The translations under genes and the position numbers were made by a program. The notes beneath the pieces were generated by a model, which was not told the DNA's origin, did not search any database, and saw nothing but the letters and a program-made list of their open reading frames with translations. Below are positions 11,241 to 20,530 of a stretch of 64,000 bases of DNA, piece by piece; position 1 is the stretch's first letter; each line of letters starts with the position of its first letter. Source of the stretch: Lolium rigidum (lineage: Eukaryota > Streptophyta > Magnoliopsida > Poales > Poaceae); assembly GCF_022539505.1 (NCBI RefSeq), contig NC_061512.1, positions 150,209,962 to 150,273,961 on the forward strand, written 5' to 3'.

Positions 11241-12653
11241 AAGACATAGATCCCATAGGGAAAAGTAAGCACATTGTGTACAGACAAAATAGGTTTCTTC
11301 TTCCTTCATTCCGGTTATTTATTAATAGTAGTTAATGTTCTTACTGCATATATATTTTCCATATCCTTTTTATACTACTGTTTCTCCTTTTCTGATTTAT
11401 GTATGTTTGTGTTATGCAGCAGCTTCAGCAGTTCTGTGACCCGGTTATGACATAGGAGTTGTCCCACATGTCTTGATGACTTGTACGGTTTCTTACAGCC
11501 TATAAGAATTCCTGGTTTCCTTCTTTCTCGAGAGTCTTGCTGTTTTTCTTTTTGCTAAATTGTTCCATCAATGAGATGTAAATGACAATAAAATGCGAAC
11601 ATAGGTGTCGAGGAGCTCCAACTACCTCGGCACCTTGCCACTGTCATAGGTACGTCTTTGTCTCCTCTCTTTAATGCTTTCACTATCATAATGCCAGCTC
11701 TGATTCTCCAAAGTATGGCTGATTTGTGTATTTAGGAAAACTATTCATAGCTGCCAGAGAGTAGTTAATATATTGGTTACCTTCTATATTCTGTTCTTAA
11801 TGTACAAGTACCAGGGCTACTCAAATCATAAGAAGATGGAGGTGCATACTTACCATGTTTTTGGTATGTACATCAAATTGAGACCTTAGGCTTCTTATGC
11901 ACTGAAAAAGTTAATCTGATGCTGCCTATGCTAGGGTGATATCAAGGTCCAGCCTTTTTTTTTGTATTATTATGTCATAAAGTAAGGAGTTCCTTTCGTA
12001 GCTATTTTAACCAGCGGGTATATGCTCTATATCTATGCAAGCATAAATGATCTTCTGTAATACATGTATACTGCTGAATGCTGATATATACCTTCTATGT
12101 TCTTAGATATAAGTTTTGCTTTTCATGCTTGTAGCAGAATGGATATCCTAATTATCTAAATATATGTAACTTCAAAATTTCCCATTTAAGATTTAAGATT
12201 TTATTCCTGCTAATTGTTAATAATTTACATTTCTGCTTATAGTATGTAATGTGCTATATATGTAAGAAGGCTATATCATATAAGCTATTTCAATTTTCCA
12301 ATCTGCTTTGAATTCGCAACTATGGTTTACTAAGATGATAGATAAATAGTGTCACTGACTTAGTTTTGTCAATATGTTTCAGGTTATGTATTATGAAGAC
12401 GAGCTTACTCTGAGCCCTCCTCCTAAGTTATGATTTGGCATGACATGTATCTTGTTGCCTGCACTTCCTCTCTAGCACTTGGAGATATGTGCATGTTGAA
12501 ATATTGAGGAGTTTGGGAATTGGCCAAGTCAAACAACTCAAATTTACTCACTGTATGTCCCAGTGTTTGAGCTCACTTTCAATACAATTTTGAGTTTCAG
12601 AATTTTTGTTGATTTTCATTAGGGATAGCTCATGGGACTAAACATAGGTGTCA
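11241..12653 (+). other. AT-rich Helitron body, no gene seen
   Basis: This follows the helicase remnant and probably corresponds to its 3' introns and untranslated region (short exon-like pieces near 11420-11500 and 11600-11640). No open frame of note, RNA gene or further insertion was recognised. Confidence 0.5.
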
Positions 12654-13938
12654 GAGCATCTCCACCGGCGGCCCCGATAGCGATTTGGGGGCCGGCATCG
12701 TTTTTGGGCTCGCACCTGCGCGTCCCAAATGGCGCCAGCCATTTTTCGAGCCCAATGGAATAGCTGGCATCCCCGTGCTGACCCCTTCGCCGACGCGCCT
12801 CGCGAAACGATGGTTTTCGCGGGTGGGGGCGCCTTGTCAGGGAGAGAACGTGACGGTTCGCATCGGTCATGACGCGGGAAGGTTAGTCGTCGGCATTTAA
12901 TGCCCTCCGCGCGGAAACCGAGGCGGCCACGAGAGCAGCGACTGGCCACGCGGCGTCCAGTCGGCGTAAATGTGGGTAGTTGCCACCACTATATAGTTCG
13001 TACGTCGTCCACCACCGCCGCTCCATTCTCTCCTCTCCACATCAAAATGCCTCGCCGTCTGAAGACCACGTACTCCATGCTTGGCCTCAACGGCCGCGCG
13101 CTGCCTCAGCCACCACCGCAGCCGCAACCTGAGCCTGAGCCGGAGCCGCAGGCCGATGCCGACTACAACACCGACGAGGACGTAGACCCACAGTTCGCGG
13201 TGTGGGACGAGGTCCACGTCGCAGCCGCGGAAGAAGAGGCGGCGGAGGAGGCAGCGCAGTCGGGGGAGCCGCCGCAGGCCCCCGCCCACCCGGAGCAGGC
13301 GGCGATCCTCGCATTGCTGAAGGCGCAACGATACCAGCGGTTGAAGGAGGAGAGGGACGACCCCATCAACGACGCGAACCTCCAACACGTCCTCGAGATC
13401 TCACACCAGCGAGCGGCCACGGAGGAGGCGGGACGCCGCCTCATGGAGGCGGAGCGACAGAAGCTCGCATAACTCAACGCTCATCGCCACTACGAGGCCT
13501 TCGCCCGCCAGGTGGCGAGGCGCGCCGAGATCGAAGCTTCTCGGTAAAAGCTGGAAGCGCGACGCCGGCGGCCATGCTCCACCGCCAGATGCGCGAAGCA
13601 AGGGAGGAGAAGCGGGCACGGTTGCAGACGGCAATGGCGAAGAACGATGACGAGGCAGGGCCGTCGAGCGGCCCTACCGACGGCCAGTAGATAGGATTAA
13701 GTTTAAGTTTTAGTTATGTTTAAATTCGAGCTACCTTTGTATGAACTTCGTATGAATTTCCTATGAATTTCAGTTTTTAAATATCGTTTTAAATTTCAAA
13801 ATCTATCGGGACCGCCTGTTTGGGGGCGCCGATGTGGGAGCAACTCCCCCAAATAGAGGATGTTGTGCCGGCATCCTCCAAACGGAGGTACCGACGCCCC
13901 TACCGGCACCTATTTAGGAGCTACCGGTGGAGATGCTC
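12654..13938 (+). mobile_element. PIF/Harbinger-like element with coding remnant (1285 bp)
   Basis: The ends are GAGCATCTCCACCGG at 12654 and the inverse CCGGTGGAGATGCTC ending at 13938. They are flanked by the 3-bp repeat TCA at 12651-12653 and 13939-13941. A 3-bp duplication with this type of end fits PIF/Harbinger, although TCA differs from the usual TWA. It carries a TATA-like CTATATAG at 12989-12996 and a broken frame at 13047-13690. It sits within the Helitron tail. Confidence 0.8.
13047..13690 (+). pseudogene. Acidic/Glu-rich transposon-encoded protein, broken
   Basis: The start at 13047 (MPRRLKTTYSMLGLNGRALP) lies about 50 bp after a TATA-like motif. The first 141 codons are Pro/Glu-rich, with acidic ADYNTDEDVDPQFAVWDEV and a Glu/Ala helix region, and end at a stop at 13470-13472. 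The same frame continues LNAHRHYEAFARQVARRAEI to another stop. After a frame change the C-terminus reads REEKRARLQTAMAKNDDEAG, then PSS, ending at 13690. The DDEAGPS tail recurs in frames at 18361 and 35069. No enzymatic motif is seen. It may be an accessory protein of these elements; the function is unknown. Confidence 0.55.
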
Positions 13939-14150
13939 TCATTGAAAGCTACTGGGCTCAGCAAGCTCTCGGAAGTCCTCATGGTCAATTAGCTATGTGT
14001 ATTTTTCTGTAAAGACATGTGTGGGTAATCGTGTGTTGCATACCGTCCTTACATGGTTGGGCATTAGCCACATTCAAAGTTGCTCTTTAAAAAAATCCGT
14101 TAAAAATAAGATTCGTACTGAAATCATTTTATTGTACAGTAGATTATAAT

Positions 14151-14178
14151 ACGTGCGTGGCACGTGCACCTTTACTAG
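14151..14178 (+). other. Helitron 3' terminal hairpin and CTAG
   Basis: A perfect 6-bp stem with a 3-nt loop (ACGTGC GTG GCACGT, 14151-14165) is followed 9 nt later by CTAG at 14175-14178 and then host T. This is the termination structure of Helitrons. Confidence 0.85.
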
Positions 14179-14313
14179 TGTGATTAAGGGCCAGAAGCTT
14201 TAAGATTTGTTCTGCTACGTGTCAAACGGACGAGTTGGTCCAGCGACGGGATGGTACGACCCAGGTCGTATATAATTTCCTTCCCCAACGCTTGCCTTGT
14301 TATCAGGCGCTTA
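14179..14313 (-). promoter_or_regulatory. Promoter-like unique sequence beside Helitron
   Basis: This unique sequence lies between the Helitron 3' end and a Harbinger insertion. A TATATA motif at 14269-14274 reads on both strands. On the minus strand it would drive transcription toward 14179 and, without the Helitron, into the GC-rich fragment at 5630-5350. This is an inference from layout only. Confidence 0.25.
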
Positions 14314-15994
14314 GAGCATCTCCAGTCGCGTCCCCCAAACCGTCCCCCAAACCGCGCCGGATTGAGCGTTTGGGGGACGTGTTTTGCTCGTGCCGCGTTT
14401 GGGGGACGTCGCTCCCCAGCCGCGTCCCCCAAACGCCGCCCCAAATGAATATTTGTGCAGGAAAATAAAAGTTTTCATTCAATTTTGATTATATATTACA
14501 AAGTTTGAATGAAAACGGCTAGATTTCATCTAAACCTAGGCTACCGACCGCCCGGCGGCGCGTTCGACGGCCCCGCCCCGTCGTCGCCTCCCCTACGCCC
14601 GCAGCTCCTCCTGCGCGCGCCTCCTCTCCTTGCGTTCGGCGGTGGCCGGACGGTGCCGCTCCCGCCGATAGTCCTCCTCCGCCTCACCCTGCTTGGGCCG
14701 CCGCGAGGGAGAGCTCGACGGCGCGACGAATCCGCGCCTCTTCGCGGGCACGGGCCTCGTCCCGGAGCTTCTTCTCCGACTCGAAGGACTCGACGAGGGC
14801 GCGTTGCCGATCGGCCGTCTCGTCCGGGTGCGGGGCGTCGTCGTCGGACCGGTCGAACTCGTCGTCGTCGTCGTCGTCCTCCACCTCGGTCTCCTCCGCC
14901 TCGGCCTCCTCCTCCATTGGCGCCTCCTCCTCCACATCCGTTGGCGCCTCCATCATCGCCGCCGCAAACGCGCCGGCCGCCGCCAACCGCTCCGCCCGCC
15001 TCCCCATAGCGCCGTAAGCGCCGACTCCCGCTGTCGACGCTCCTCCACCGTCGCCTCGCTCGCCGGAGCTCGATCGACTCACGCCGCCGGCGCTCGATCG
15101 AGTCACGACGTTCACGGAACAGCGCCCGCCGCTCATCGCGCCGAGCGCCGGCGCTCGTCAGCCCATCGTCTGCTCCATGTCCTCCCGTGCACGGGCGCCG
15201 TCGCGCCCTCTTGTCCCGTCGAGGCGTCGAACGCCGCAACGGTGTCGCGCTCGCTGCTCCTGCCACGCTGCGCCGCCGCGGCCTCCTCGGACTGCGGAGG
15301 CGGGGCGGAGAACGCCGCTAGATCCGCCGCCGCTGCGCCTCACGCCGCTGGCGGGCCTCCTCCTCGAGTGCCTCCTCGAGTGCCGCACGCCGCCGCCGGC
15401 TCGTCAATGGAGGAGACGGCGGTGGAGGAAGTGGCCATCGCCGGGGCGGTTCGCCATTGCCACCGGTGACGGAGGAGACGGCCGTGGAGCGACGAGGGCC
15501 GTGTTTGTTGCCGGCGGGGTGTGGTGGCTACCATTGATGAGCCGGGAGACCTTTATAGACGCCGGCGTCGGGAAGAAAGCGCGGGAACGGACGAGAAGAG
15601 GCGGGAAGATCGCGCGGGAACGGGCGGTGGCGTGCGAACGCCGGCGGCAGCGTGGAGGCTGCGCGCAGCACCGACGAGACGTCTCGCCTGCCCTCCGTCG
15701 CCATTAAGGCAAAGATGCCGCTGCGCGCGAATAACTTCCGTCGCGAGGTAGGCGACGGTTAGGTTAAATTAACCGTGCCGGCCGACGCGTCGGCCCCGCG
15801 CCTCCTTGCCTCGCTTTCGTTGTGTCCGGCGTGCCGCGCGTCCCCCGTGGGACGGGGACGGGCTCGGGCGCCGGACACCGCATGGAGGTGCGCCGGACAA
15901 AAGGGCTTTGGGACGGCTGCTGGAACGCTTTTTTTGTCCGGCGCGCCCCAAATCCCTTTGGGGGACGGTTTGGGGGACGCGACTGGAGATGCTC
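14314..15994 (-). mobile_element. PIF/Harbinger-like element, 1681 bp, TSD TTA
   Basis: The inverted ends start GAGCATCTCCAGTCGCGTCC and are identical for about 38 bp. The flanks are TTA at 14311-14313 and 15995-15997. Block C keeps the empty site with a single TTA at 52867-52869, which proves the ends and the duplication. TTA is the PIF/Harbinger target. The element carries GC-rich coding remnants on the minus strand with a CTATAAAG-type TATA box at about 15549-15557. Confidence 0.93.
14560..15434 (-). pseudogene. Acidic/Arg-rich transposon-encoded protein remnant
   Basis: A start at 15434 (MATSSTAVSSIDEPAAA) lies about 115 nt downstream of the TATA-like motif at 15549-15557 on the minus strand. 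The frame breaks early. Other frames continue with ALEEALEEEARQRREAQRRR and later with an acidic part EEEAPMEEEAEAEETEVEDD (about 14950-14860). A helical C-terminus follows: ARAREEARIRRAVELSLAA, then QGEAEEDYRRERHR ending near 14594. The general plan (disordered acidic middle, charged coiled coil at the end) is like the frames in the other Harbinger-like elements here. The long Arg-rich frame on this strand (14541-15266) is a GC shadow. The function is unknown. Confidence 0.45.
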
Positions 15995-16143
15995 TTATCT
16001 ATGTAAACTAACGTGATCCGTTTCTTTGTGGCGCAAGAAAAATAAAAGTAAGCGCCTAGCGCAATGTTTTGCGTCGCCATCCATAGATAAGCGCCCAACT
16101 CCCAGGATTGTAGCTAGCAACTACCGATCGGGCAGGGAAAAAA

Positions 16144-17317
16144 CGCAAAATCTATTTCTTGCCTGAGCTCTGTGGTGTCTTACGGAGTGCGCGCTGTTCC
16201 GCTCCGTCCGATCTGGCTTGCCACATGGTAGGGACCACGTTCTAGTGTATTTTACGGCAACCAGCTAGTAAACGTGAGGCTTAGCGATTAAGGCACAGCA
16301 CGCTATCTCCTCTTGTCCACTCGTCTTCAATCCCAACCCAGCCGCACTCTGCCCTCACCGCCCATGGATTCGAGCCCAAGAGCAAAGCCATCTCCGGCCG
16401 CGCCATCTCCGGCCGCCGTGCTCTGGCTCGCCTTTTCCGTGCCCTGACTTACATCTCCTCCACACCCCCATCTATAGGATCCAGATCTCGGCGGAGAGGC
16501 GGTGGTGGTGCCCGCACTCGCGCTCCAGAGGAGGAGGGGCGGCGGCCATGGTGGAGTCGTGGTGCTGCCGACGAGGACGACTCAGCACCCGCGCCCGGTA
16601 CCGGAGCTGCCAACGCCACCAAGTGGCGCGACTCCGAAGATGGCGAACGAACACGGGGAAGGATGAGGAGGAGCTACCTCCGCCCGCCCGTCGGCGGCAC
16701 CGGCAGCTGTAGCGTCTACGCCTGCGACGAGGCCGATCCCGACGCCACCGTTCCGGCGTCTTCCTCACCGCAACGGTGAATGTATTTTTTTGACCTTTTC
16801 TACATCTAGAATCTTGATTAGTACGTACTTTCCCGATTTTGGATGTACTTCTCCATAGTTTGGCATGTAATATTTTTTAACTTCTACATCCACTGCAGAT
16901 CTTCATTCGTAGCGAGTTTCCCTGATTTTGGATGTAATACTAGTAGATACCCCTAGTTCTGGATGTAATTTTTATCTTTTTTCTACATCCACCGCAACTA
17001 TTTTTTTACATCCTTAACTTAAATCACGAACACTAGTTTACTTACCGGGATGTAATTTTACATAGTTAAACTTCAACTTCTTACATGCTAATATTTGTTA
17101 TGAACCGAAGAAGAAAACGTGGCGGGCCCGTTTCTTCTGTCTAGGCGCGGGCGCACGCTCCGTCAAAAAGTGGATGGCATGTGGTCCTGATTTCTATTTC
17201 TAGTAAACGTCACTTTCGGTTAGTGGGACCATTTTCCTTTTTAGGTAAATATTCTTTTCAGACAAGGGGAGCACTCTGTAAGACTAACCGGTAACCGGGC
17301 ACTCTGTAGCCACGTCC
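16144..17317. mobile_element. 1174-bp insertion with perfect 9-bp TSD (Mutator-like)
   Basis: GGGAAAAAA occurs at 16135-16143 and 17318-17326, while block C has it once, at 53011-53019, with no insert. A 9-bp duplication points to Mutator. The termini are not good inverted repeats: only an internal pair, GTCTTACGGAGTGC on the left and the inverse of GTCTTACAGAGTGC on the right, is obvious. The left half (16360-16790) is GC-rich and gene-like, starting ATGGATTCGAGCCC at 16364 but open for only about 28 codons. The right half repeats GGATGTA/CTACATCC motifs. Confidence 0.72.
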
Positions 17318-18109
17318 GGGAAAAAATCCTAGCGCCCCTAAATAAGCGTCCACGTTGTATATGCTCTTAGTCAGTGGACTGTGCAATTTCGGTGAGAATG
17401 CATGCCGTGTGTTACACTGTTTATTAATCTTTTCCTTATTAATTTGCTTTCTAGCAAGACTTGGAATCTTTGTTGAAGTATTGTGTTCACTTCCGGTAAC
17501 CCACCGTATGATATATGCATCCTCCGCCTACCAACCCTTGAAATTAACAACACGGTCAACGAGTTAGACCACACACGAAGAACAAAGGAAGAAGGCGCAT
17601 GGTAGATAACAAATGAGTAGTTTTTGGAGTAATAATGTTCAATTCAAGCACTAAAGCTGTCACGTTTTCACTTTGTCACACATGCAATTTTATGCAAACT
17701 TTGTCGGAAACATAACAGCATACCCTAGTGGGATGCAACTTGTAAGACATAAGTGAGCTTGAAGCTTAGCTAGAGCATCTTCGGTGACGTCTCCAATAGC
17801 GATTACATAGGTATATTTAGGTTCCAGACATAAAATAAGCTTCCACTTGCTTCCTCCAAAAAACACTGGCATATTTTAGACCTCGATATACAATAGCTGA
17901 CATTTTGAATCCGTGCACAGTACAGAGAGGGCTGATTAGGAGCGGCTACAAACTCCAGCTCAAAAATGCCAACTGGCCCACCAGCAGTGAGAGCGACCTC
18001 CAAATATTCGTATATCTTTTATTTTTCTGCACCCACCTACTGTCATTTGATCGCCAGAGGACACAACTTCCCACAGTCCACAACCCTCTATGGACCCGCC
18101 TTAAAGCAT

Positions 18110-19210
18110 GTTTATTCGCATCCCCAAAGCATCCTTTAAAACGTGTTGGATCGAGTGTTTAGGAGACGCATCCACTCCTTGACGTGTTTGGGGCGCGTCG
18201 CTGCCCAGCCGCGGCCCCAAACGCACCCCCTAAACATTAAAATAACGTTTTTCTGCATTTTTATTTCAATACAGAGAAGGATTTTGTAGGTGGAATCGAG
18301 ATTTTGAAAGTAGTGCAACATGCTGAAACAAATTAAACATAAAAACTGCGAAAAATATGTTCAAACTAACGTCTTCTTTGATGATCCCGCCTCGTCATCC
18401 TCATGGAGGCGTTTCCTACATGTCACCTCTTTCGAAGAGGTAGTGGCGTTTGACGCATTCGATGAGCTTGTGTCCCCCTCGGACGAGTAGTCTTTGGTGT
18501 CTTTATCATCGTCGGTGCACGCTGGCTGCGCCTCTGCCTTCTTTGCCGCTGCTGCCTCCTCAGCCACCTCCTCCGCCTCCACTTCATCCTCTTATTCCTC
18601 TTCCTCTTCCTCCTCCTCCTCATGGCCGTCATCGGCGGGGAGCTAGAGCTGCTAGGCGTGGCAATTCTTTCCTACCAATGGCGCCTTCTCAACGGCTTCC
18701 CCTCGCTACCGGAGTCCGATGACAAAGAGAGGTTGCTCTGTCATAGAGATGAAGGGCGCCGGCCGGTTGGAGATCCTAATGCGCGAACGTAGGAGTCTTA
18801 TAGAGCGGGGATGAATGGAGGCGCAGATGTCAAAAAGGGCTACGGTTGCTCTTCCGTGGAGTTTGCGCTCCATTCCGGCGGTTCTCGCGTCGATCGTGCG
18901 GTTGCCACTCTGGCGGTTCCCCTTCCCGGCAATTGCACCGTCGCCACGCGCCAAAAATAATTATGTCGTGAGGTAGGCGACGGTTGGGCGTCGTTCGTGT
19001 GTTTATGACGCGTCGGGCCTGACACTACCCGCCTGGTTTATCGCTCTATCTGGCGTACCCGAAGCGTCCCCTGCGAAGCGGGGATGGGCCCAGGGCGCCG
19101 GACAGCGTATTTGGCCGTGCCAGGCGAAAGAGGCCTTTGGGCGCACGACTAGAGCCAAAAAAATGTCCGGCGCGGCCTAAAAACCAAACGACATTTGGGG
19201 GACCGCGGAC
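18110..19210 (-). mobile_element. Degenerate Harbinger-like element in block A
   Basis: The left side (TTATTCGCATCCCCAAAG near 18112) and the GC-rich right side near 19040-19200 resemble the GAGCATCTCC...CCCCAAA ends in decayed form. The same relic is in block C at about 55353-56520, so the insertion predates the A/C duplication. The exact ends are uncertain. A second small relic with weak inverted ends (CTCTCCAGTTGCGTTCTCC at about 19222) follows directly and is also shared with C. Confidence 0.5.
18361..18750 (-). pseudogene. Acidic Ser-rich Harbinger-associated protein, block A copy
   Basis: The minus-strand frame from 18582 reads MEAEEVAEEAAAAKKAEAQP, then an acidic Ser-rich segment (TKDYSSEGDTSSSNASNATT) and a basic-acidic tail CRKRLHEDDEAGSSKK. 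The start codon kept in block C (MSNLSLPSDS, 56008) is mutated here. The related frame at 35069 has the same beginning and tail. There is no catalytic motif, and low complexity makes function prediction impossible. Confidence 0.5.
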
Positions 19211-20061
19211 AAAAAAAAAGCTCTCCAGTTGCGTTCTCCAAAAGTAAAAGCGTCAAATTTTGTGTCCGTCGTCTCCAGCAGAGACTCTATACACAGGGAC
19301 GCGTCGGAGATGGCGGACACAAAATAAGCACATGATGCATGCATGGAGCTCCCTAGTTTCCGCAAGATATTTTATTTTTTCACACTTTCTCTCACATACT
19401 TTTTTTACATTGGTTGGTCTCCTCTATTAAAATGCATGCGTCTATTTGAGAGACGCATAAAGATTTTTGGTATCTTTTTGTTCAGTGCTGTTTCTAAAAG
19501 CGTTCCAAATCATCATGTTGGACGTTTTGAGGGACGCTTATAGCCTGTTGCCGGCAATAGCAGCCTTCATATTATGAAACCTGTTCATCTTGCACCGTGT
19601 GACAAACGTGGTCACTGGTCAGCACCCCCAAACCAATGATATAACCATAAACATCTGAGAAAACACCCTAGTTGAAGAATCTAGTAATTGTTTTTGACTT
19701 TTCGCGGGAGAATCTTAGGTTCTCATTGGGCTGTGTTGTCGCAATTTTGGAACTATTGGTATCCAGTGCACCTAGCAGGTGGATCTAGGGAGTAGGGAGT
19801 ACGAACCCAGGCTATGATTCCGTCAGTGGTTGGCAAGTGCTCAAAATTAAAGATCCCTCCAATGAGTTCATCCATCATGCTCATTTTGAGTACGCCCTAT
19901 ATATCGCTGACTTTTATTCCGCCAGTCGTGTCTTCGTTCTTGAGCAGTTGCACCGGATGCAGAGAAAAGGACCGGGAGCACCAATTGCAGCATTGTCACA
20001 AGGAGGAACTGTTGATCCAGCAACCGCGTGCTATTTTCTATGGAAAACGATTGCTCTTGTA

Positions 20062-20530
20062 CACTAGTGGAAAACGGGGCAATAGGCCCGGTCCATTTGG
20101 GCTTAGACTGGCTCCGAGCCGGGACCACTCAGGCGGGACTAAAGGGGTACTCTTTAGTCCCGGTTCAAAGTTAAACCGGGTCTAAAGGCCTCAACACGTG
20201 GTGCGACCAGGAGCTCATGCTGGAAGGAGCTTTGGTCCCGGTTCGTGGTACGAACCGGGCCTATGTTCTCTGCCGCGTGCAGAGAATTGCTATTTCTCTG
20301 CACGGCACAGATTTGGGCTGTACCAGCGTTTCTCTGCTGCGGCAGAAACAGTCTGTTTCCCTTGCCGCGGCAGAGTTTCAAGCAATGCATATATATATCA
20401 TTCAAGAAACCACAAAAATCGTCATGAATATATATAGACATCGTCAACAGTAGACGACATAGTCAACACAGGTACACGTAATGCATGCATATTTACAATA
20501 CAACTTTTCCCGAACGAATATCCTCCGCCG
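20062..20530. repeat. Left subterminal region of the CACTA element
   Basis: It contains inverted copies of the family motif, for example TTTAGTCCCGGTTCAAAG facing AACCGGGTCTAAAGG at 20151-20188 and GGTCCCGGTTCG/CGAACCGGGCC at 20232-20262. In CACTA elements such motifs bind the TNP1-type protein. Confidence 0.8.

Larger units (their letters stand above)
5631..14178 (+). mobile_element. Helitron (rolling-circle transposon), rearranged and with nested insertions
   Basis: The 5' end is TCACCACTACTATTAAAAGG after an A (5630), a form seen at grass Helitron starts. The 3' end is CTAG at 14175-14178, followed by T and preceded by the perfect hairpin ACGTGC-GTG-GCACGT at 14151-14165. Insertion between A and T without target duplication is the Helitron rule. 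Inside are degraded Pif1-type helicase remnants at about 10650-11240. The head occurs twice, around a CACTA element (6727-9387), and a Harbinger-like element occupies 12654-13938. Without the extra head, CACTA and Harbinger the Helitron would be about 3.5 kb. The 3' end is more secure than the 5' end. Confidence 0.72.
14283..20061. repeat. Segmental duplication, block A (interrupted)
   Basis: The unique parts (14283-14313, 15998-16143, 17327-19770) match block C (52841-53606, 55187-57090) in the same order and at high identity. 19672-20061 matches block B (36250-36491 plus 42937-42990). Block A holds two insertions absent from C: 14314-15994 and 16144-17317. Block C holds one absent from A (53607-55183). 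A short frame at 19837-20067 (DFYSASRVFVLEQLHRMQRK) is not kept open in block B, so a gene is not supported. A strongly AT- or GC-biased coding signal is not seen elsewhere in the block. Confidence 0.88.

Noticed and set aside
14541..15266. 241-codon Arg/Gly-rich frame on the minus strand
   Set aside because: It overlaps two other open frames in very GC-rich sequence. The composition is extreme, and the frames with helix-like charged patterns are the better coding candidates.
19837..20067. 76-codon frame in block A as a possible host gene exon
   Set aside because: The matching part of block B has substitutions and a deletion that break the frame, and no family is recognised.
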